From an uncultured Prevotellaceae bacterium (GTDB lineage: Bacteria; Bacteroidota; Bacteroidia; Bacteroidales; Bacteroidaceae): a stretch of DNA of 64,000 bases. The stretch covers positions 1-64,000 of the forward strand of contig CAMVDU010000007.1 of the NCBI GenBank assembly GCA_947166345.1. Direction: 5' to 3'. The notes below the pieces were generated by a model. It was given only the letters and a program-made list of their open reading frames with translations, did not search any database and was not told the DNA's origin. This document shows positions 59,233-64,000 of the stretch, one piece after another (the first letter of the stretch is position 1; the number at the start of each line of letters is the position of its first letter). The translations under genes and the position numbers were made by a program.

Positions 59233-59268
59233 CATAGGTCTTCTAAGGCCTCTAAGCCCTCTAGACCC
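59233..59268. repeat. Degenerate 9-bp minisatellite locus (4 units)
   Basis: cataggtct tctaaggcc tctaagccc tctagaccc. Confidence 0.65.
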
Positions 59269-59386
59269 CCAAAAAACTCCGCAGCCTCAGGCTGCCCCAA
59301 AAGCGACAACAACGCCCGGAAGCAATGATGGGCTCTATATATAAACTAACCCGAACATTAATATATTAATAATAAATCTCAAAACT

Positions 59387-62050
59387 ATGAAATGTAAAAC
59401 TATCGTAATGCAAGGACGAAGGATGGCGGTGGCCGTCTGCGGACTGCTGATAGGTGTATCGGTGATGACGTCGTGCGAAGACGAAGTGCTCACCGGCCAG
59501 CCCGAGTGGTTGGGCAACTCCATCTATGAGCGCCTGCAGGAGGATGGCAACTACACCACCATGCTACGACTCATTGATGACATGGGACAGAAAGAGATTC
59601 TGAGCCGTACAGGTTCTAAGACGCTCTTTGTGGCCGACGATGCCGCCTTCGACGAGTGGTTCAAGACCAACACGTGGGGCGCCAGGAACTACGACCAGTT
59701 GACATTGTCGCAGCGTCGCATGCTGCTCAACAGCGCGATGATCAACAATGCCTACCTCATCGAGTTGCTGTCCAATGTCAGTGGCAATCCGCCACAGCAA
59801 GGCAAGTGTATGCGCAGACCTTCTGCCATCTCTTACACAGACTCTATTCCCTTGATCTATCCTGAGGACATGCCGTCAACGCCTGCCTGGAAGGAACATA
59901 AGGGACGCACGGAGGGCATGTATCTGTTCAAGGACCTGACGGACCAGCCCATGATTCACTTCCTGCCCGCCTTCATGCGTACCAACAAGATTACCAGCGA
60001 AGACCTGGAGAAGCTGACCAATGGTGCTGCTTCGTCTATCGACGAGGCTTGGGTCAATGGCATGCGCGTATCAGAGCGCGACATCACCTGCAAGAACGGC
60101 TACATCCAGAAGGTTGACGGTGTGCTGGAGTCGGCTCCCAATATGGCTGAGATTATCCGTCAGCACAAGAGCACGATGTCAAGATGGTCACGCCTCATTG
60201 ACCGTTACTCGGCACCTTACTACCGTGGTGGTCTCTATATCAACGAGGCAGGCCGTCAGGTGGATATCGACTCCGTGTTTGAGTTGCGCTATTTCGCAGA
60301 CAGAGGTCGTCTGGGTTCCAACGAGGTGTATCCTGATGGTGTCACCACCGCTAAGGCTACGCTGAAGTTCGATCCAGGATGGAACGGCTACTATCTGAAG
60401 TCGGGCGACGGTATCTATACCGATGCTGCTGCCATGATTGTTCCCAGCAATACGGCTCTCGACTACTGGTGGGAGCACGACGGTGCTGCCTTGAAGGAGC
60501 AGTACAAGGAGTGGGACTCTATCCCCGACCTGGTGCTCTCGCAGCTGATCAACGTCAACATGCTGACATCGCTGGTGGATGCCGTTCCCTCGAAGTTCAG
60601 CAGCATCCTCGACGACTCGAAGATGGAGATGGGTATCAAGCCGGCTGACGTCGATTCCTGCTTCATGGGCTGTAATGGTGTGGTCTATCTGACCAACCAG
60701 GTGTTCACACCACGTGCCTTCAGCAGCGTCTCGTTCCCTGCCCTGATTCACAACGACGTGATGAGCGTCATCTACTGGGCAATCACCAACCTGGACTTCG
60801 CACCCTATCTGAACTCTATGGAGTCGCGCTATAGTCTCATCATCCCCAACAACACGGCTATGCTGAGCTATATAGACCCCACCACCTATGGTGAGAGCAC
60901 CCAGATTCTCTATGAGTTCAGTTACGACGAGAGTGCAGTACAGGCCAACCGCATCAAAGCCCGTCGTTGGAAGATAGCACTTGACGAGGAAGGCAACTGG
61001 CAGAAGACGGGTTTGATTGGTGAAACCACTTCGGATCCCAGTGAGAGGACCAATGGCGTGAACCTGGTGAGAAACCGTTTGGAGGACCTCATGAACTCGC
61101 TGATTATTGTGGGTGACATTGAGGATGGTCATGAGTACTACAAGACCAAGGGTGGTACGATGATCCATGTGGAGAACGCCGGCACTGCCCAGATGACCAT
61201 CAGCGGCGGACTGCAGCTGGAGGAGAACAAGCCCGTGCCTGTGACCACCATCTACGATATGAGTAAGTCGGGTAACGGTAAGACCTATATCCTGGAAGCC
61301 GAGCCCGTGATGAACAGCGCTACCAGCGTCTATGCTACGCTGAACGCCAATCCCGAGTTTGAGGAGTTCCGTAAGCTGATCAGTGGTTCTGACGGTAACG
61401 TGAAGCACGACCTGCTGGTAGCAGAGTCGGGTTCAGGTTCCAATATCTATCGTGCCATCGACATGAACGTGCGACTCTTCGACAAGTATAACTATACGGT
61501 ATATGTGCCTACCAACGAGTCTATACAGCAGCTGATCAATGACGGCTACCTGCCTACATGGGACGACTTTGACGCCCAGACGCTGGAAGCATGGAATGAT
61601 AACGACTCGCTGATGACTGAGGCGAAGACGGCTATTGCCAACCGCATCATCAACTTTGTGCGCTATCACATTCAGGACAACTCTGTCTTCATCGGCGCCA
61701 AGGATACCTACGCTGAGAGTGCCGAGGGTACCCGTTACGAGACAGCCAAGCTGAATCCGCTGAACAACCGCTTCTTCGCTCTGGAGGTGAAGCTGAACAA
61801 CGGTAGCCGTACGATGACTGTGAAAGACCAGCTGGGCAACACACGCGAGGTGATGACTGCAGGCGGCCTTTACAACCTGATGTGTCGTGAATACTGGTTC
61901 TCTGGCGGTAAAGCCGGAAGTACCGGTCGAAGCATCAACTCTGCTTCCGATGCCGTAGTACACCAGATCAATGGCGTGCTGCTCTTCGACAACAGCCTGA
62001 CCTCAAAGACATGGCAGCAGGAGCTGGATGAAATCAGAAATGCTAACTAA
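59387..62050 (+). CDS. Fasciclin-domain lipoprotein
   Basis: Lipobox CGLLIGVSVMTSCEDE; fasciclin-like segments (NYTTMLRLIDDMGQKEILSRTGSKTLFVADDAAFDEWF; LFDKYNYTVYVPTNESIQQLINDGYLPTWDDF); directly upstream of a SusC homologue. Confidence 0.82.
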   Translation: MKCKTIVMQGRRMAVAVCGLLIGVSVMTSCEDEVLTGQPEWLGNSIYERLQEDGNYTTMLRLIDDMGQKEILSRTGSKTLFVADDAAFDEWFKTNTWGARNYDQLTLSQRRMLLNSAMINNAYLIELLSNVSGNPPQQGKCMRRPSAISYTDSIPLIYPEDMPSTPAWKEHKGRTEGMYLFKDLTDQPMIHFLPAFMRTNKITSEDLEKLTNGAASSIDEAWVNGMRVSERDITCKNGYIQKVDGVLESAPNMAEIIRQHKSTMSRWSRLIDRYSAPYYRGGLYINEAGRQVDIDSVFELRYFADRGRLGSNEVYPDGVTTAKATLKFDPGWNGYYLKSGDGIYTDAAAMIVPSNTALDYWWEHDGAALKEQYKEWDSIPDLVLSQLINVNMLTSLVDAVPSKFSSILDDSKMEMGIKPADVDSCFMGCNGVVYLTNQVFTPRAFSSVSFPALIHNDVMSVIYWAITNLDFAPYLNSMESRYSLIIPNNTAMLSYIDPTTYGESTQILYEFSYDESAVQANRIKARRWKIALDEEGNWQKTGLIGETTSDPSERTNGVNLVRNRLEDLMNSLIIVGDIEDGHEYYKTKGGTMIHVENAGTAQMTISGGLQLEENKPVPVTTIYDMSKSGNGKTYILEAEPVMNSATSVYATLNANPEFEEFRKLISGSDGNVKHDLLVAESGSGSNIYRAIDMNVRLFDKYNYTVYVPTNESIQQLINDGYLPTWDDFDAQTLEAWNDNDSLMTEAKTAIANRIINFVRYHIQDNSVFIGAKDTYAESAEGTRYETAKLNPLNNRFFALEVKLNNGSRTMTVKDQLGNTREVMTAGGLYNLMCREYWFSGGKAGSTGRSINSASDAVVHQINGVLLFDNSLTSKTWQQELDEIRNAN

Positions 62051-62064
62051 CCAAAATCAATGAT

Positions 62065-64000
62065 ATGAGACACCAAACATACAAGTCATCAGCCATCAGG
62101 CGTCTGGCCATGCTGCTGTTAGCAGTATGCTTCAGCGTGACAATGGCTCAGGCACAGCAGATCACCTCGGTCCACGGTACCGTCGTCGATGACCTGGGAC
62201 CGCTCATGGGTGCTACCGTCTGTGAGATTGATGGTACGGGCCGTATCATCGAGTCGGCCATCACCGACCTCAACGGTAACTTCACCATGAAGGTGAAAAA
62301 CCAGAAAGACAAGATCCGCTTCTCTTATGTGGGTATGAAGACGCTGAGTCTGCCCATCAATAAGACGACCTATAACATCACCATGACGTCATCGACACAG
62401 ATCAAGGAGGTGACGGTTACGTCAAAGAAGCGTCGCACAGGTAACGCACTGCCTATCCCTGAGCGAGAGATTTCCTATTCTACACAGACCATCTCCATGA
62501 AGGAGTTCGAGGGTCTGGGCATCACGTCAGTTGACGAGGCCCTACAGGGACGTATCGCAGGTCTTGACATCGTGGCCGGCTCAGGTAACCTGGGTTCAGG
62601 CTCTACCATGCGTCTGCGTGGTACATCATCTATCTCGTCGCTGACCAACCAGAACCCCCTGATTGTTATCGATGGTAATGTGTGGAGCGACGATGCCGGC
62701 GAACTGGCATCCTTCGACCTTGGTTCCAGCAGTGACGAGCAGTTTGCCCAGCTGCTGAAAATCAACCCCGAGGACATTTCGTCTATCACCGTGCTGAAGG
62801 ATGCTGCCGCAACAGCTATCTACGGTTCGCAGGGTGGTAGTGGTGTCATCGAGATTACCACCAAGCGTGGTGCCCGTGGTAAACCCAAGGTGACCTACTC
62901 GCTGAAGCTCACAGGTACCTATCAGCCCAAGGGTTACGACCTGCTGAATGGTGACGACTACACCATGTTGCTGAAGGAGAGTTACTTCAACCCCGAGCAG
63001 AGCGACGAGGCTGCCAACGTACCCGTGCTGAACTACGACCCCTCGTATTCGGAGTATGCTCAGTATAATAACAATACCGACTGGATGGACGCCGTCACAC
63101 AGTGGGGTATGCGTCAGAACCACTATCTGACTATCTCGGGTGGTGGTGAGAAGGCTACCTTCCGTATCTCTGGCGGTTTCGACCATGAGACGGGTTCGGT
63201 CATCAAGCAGAAGCTGCAGCGTTTCTCCACACGTGTGAACCTCGACTATAACGTCAGCCAGCGTATCCGCGTGCAGACCAACTTTGCCCTGACCTATACC
63301 AAAAACGACCAGAACTATGACAACCTCATCTCGATAGCCCAGAAGAAGATGCCAAACGTAGGTATCTATGAGAAGGTGCTTGACCCTGAGACTGGCACAT
63401 ATGTGGATAGCGACCGCTACTATAACATGCTGCAGAGTGAGGGTAAGACCTACTACTGGGGACAGAAGGACGGCGTCTGGCAGTATCTGGTGGACAAGGA
63501 CTACTTCAAGAACGACCAGCTGACCTATCCTAACCCTGTGGCCAGCGCTAATCTGGCAAAGAACCAGACACGTTCGTACGACATGAACCCCGAGTTGGTG
63601 ATCAACTACCAGCTGCTGGGTCTCGACGAGGACCACTGGCAGCTGAACTACCGCGGTTCGGTCTATATGAACATCTCTAATAAGTATATCGACCGCTTCT
63701 ATCCTGCTGAGCTGAAGACGACAGCCTGGTCGAACCACGACCATAACACGTCATACTCAGCCAGCTCGAAGAGCGTATCGTTCAATACCAAGCACACGCT
63801 GACGTTGACGCCTCATTTCAACAACAAGGATCACTCTATGTTGGCTATGGGACGCTTCGAGCTGAACTCAGGTACCTCCAACGGACAATATACCGGTGGT
63901 TACGGTCTGGCATCAGGTGGTATCACCAGTCCTGAGGCTGGCGGTATGATTACCGGTCCTGGCTCAAGTTTTGGTGAGTGGCGCTCTATGTTCTTCACCT
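62065..64000 (+). CDS. SusC/RagA family TonB-linked outer-membrane protein (truncated by window end)
   Basis: Open frame from ATG 62065 to the window end, absent from the ORF track. VHGTVVDDLGPLMGATVCEIDGTGRIIESAITDLNGNFTMKV; SSISSLTNQNPLIVIDG; INPEDISSITVLKDAAATAIYGSQGGSGVIEITTKRG. Confidence 0.95.
   Translation, partial: MRHQTYKSSAIRRLAMLLLAVCFSVTMAQAQQITSVHGTVVDDLGPLMGATVCEIDGTGRIIESAITDLNGNFTMKVKNQKDKIRFSYVGMKTLSLPINKTTYNITMTSSTQIKEVTVTSKKRRTGNALPIPEREISYSTQTISMKEFEGLGITSVDEALQGRIAGLDIVAGSGNLGSGSTMRLRGTSSISSLTNQNPLIVIDGNVWSDDAGELASFDLGSSSDEQFAQLLKINPEDISSITVLKDAAATAIYGSQGGSGVIEITTKRGARGKPKVTYSLKLTGTYQPKGYDLLNGDDYTMLLKESYFNPEQSDEAANVPVLNYDPSYSEYAQYNNNTDWMDAVTQWGMRQNHYLTISGGGEKATFRISGGFDHETGSVIKQKLQRFSTRVNLDYNVSQRIRVQTNFALTYTKNDQNYDNLISIAQKKMPNVGIYEKVLDPETGTYVDSDRYYNMLQSEGKTYYWGQKDGVWQYLVDKDYFKNDQLTYPNPVASANLAKNQTRSYDMNPELVINYQLLGLDEDHWQLNYRGSVYMNISNKYIDRFYPAELKTTAWSNHDHNTSYSASSKSVSFNTKHTLTLTPHFNNKDHSMLAMGRFELNSGTSNGQYTGGYGLASGGITSPEAGGMITGPGSSFGEWRSMFFT

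Overview
The window is about 64 kb of chromosome from a Bacteroidales bacterium, probably Prevotella-like. The lineage call rests on TAnnTTTG -7 promoter elements, SusC/fasciclin surface proteins, Bacteroidetes DUF families, and BamA followed by Skp/OmpH genes. Gene content is mostly housekeeping: sufE, purine genes, speA, aroK, topA, dprA, mdh, cysS, aroQ, xerD, ybeY, coaD, ruvB, upp, pckA, uppS, bamA, murI. Three things stand out. (1) A collinear phosphonate-to-lipid/glycan locus at about 1.8-10.3 kb: PEP mutase with an N-terminal cytidylyltransferase-like domain, phosphonopyruvate decarboxylase, NTP transferase, AEP transaminase, CDP-alcohol phosphotransferase, flippase-like protein, epimerase and an Aur1/PAP2-like enzyme. 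Two of its enzymes carry changes at signature catalytic positions. (2) Two intergenic arrays about 43.5 kb apart with an exact 22-bp period. In each, four copies of the palindrome GACTTAAGTC are flanked by oppositely oriented arm units (GTGACgcaga / tctgcGTCAC). (3) Several other dispersed repeat families: a roughly 84-bp structured intergenic repeat, a strand-symmetric 9-bp minisatellite (YATRRGNCY)n that also sits in frame inside two genes, a 7-bp repeat inside a GH2 gene, and a 56-bp tandem duplication over the pckA stop codon. No rRNA, tRNA, CRISPR, IS element or prophage was recognised. All family calls are from reading the supplied translations; no database search was run.
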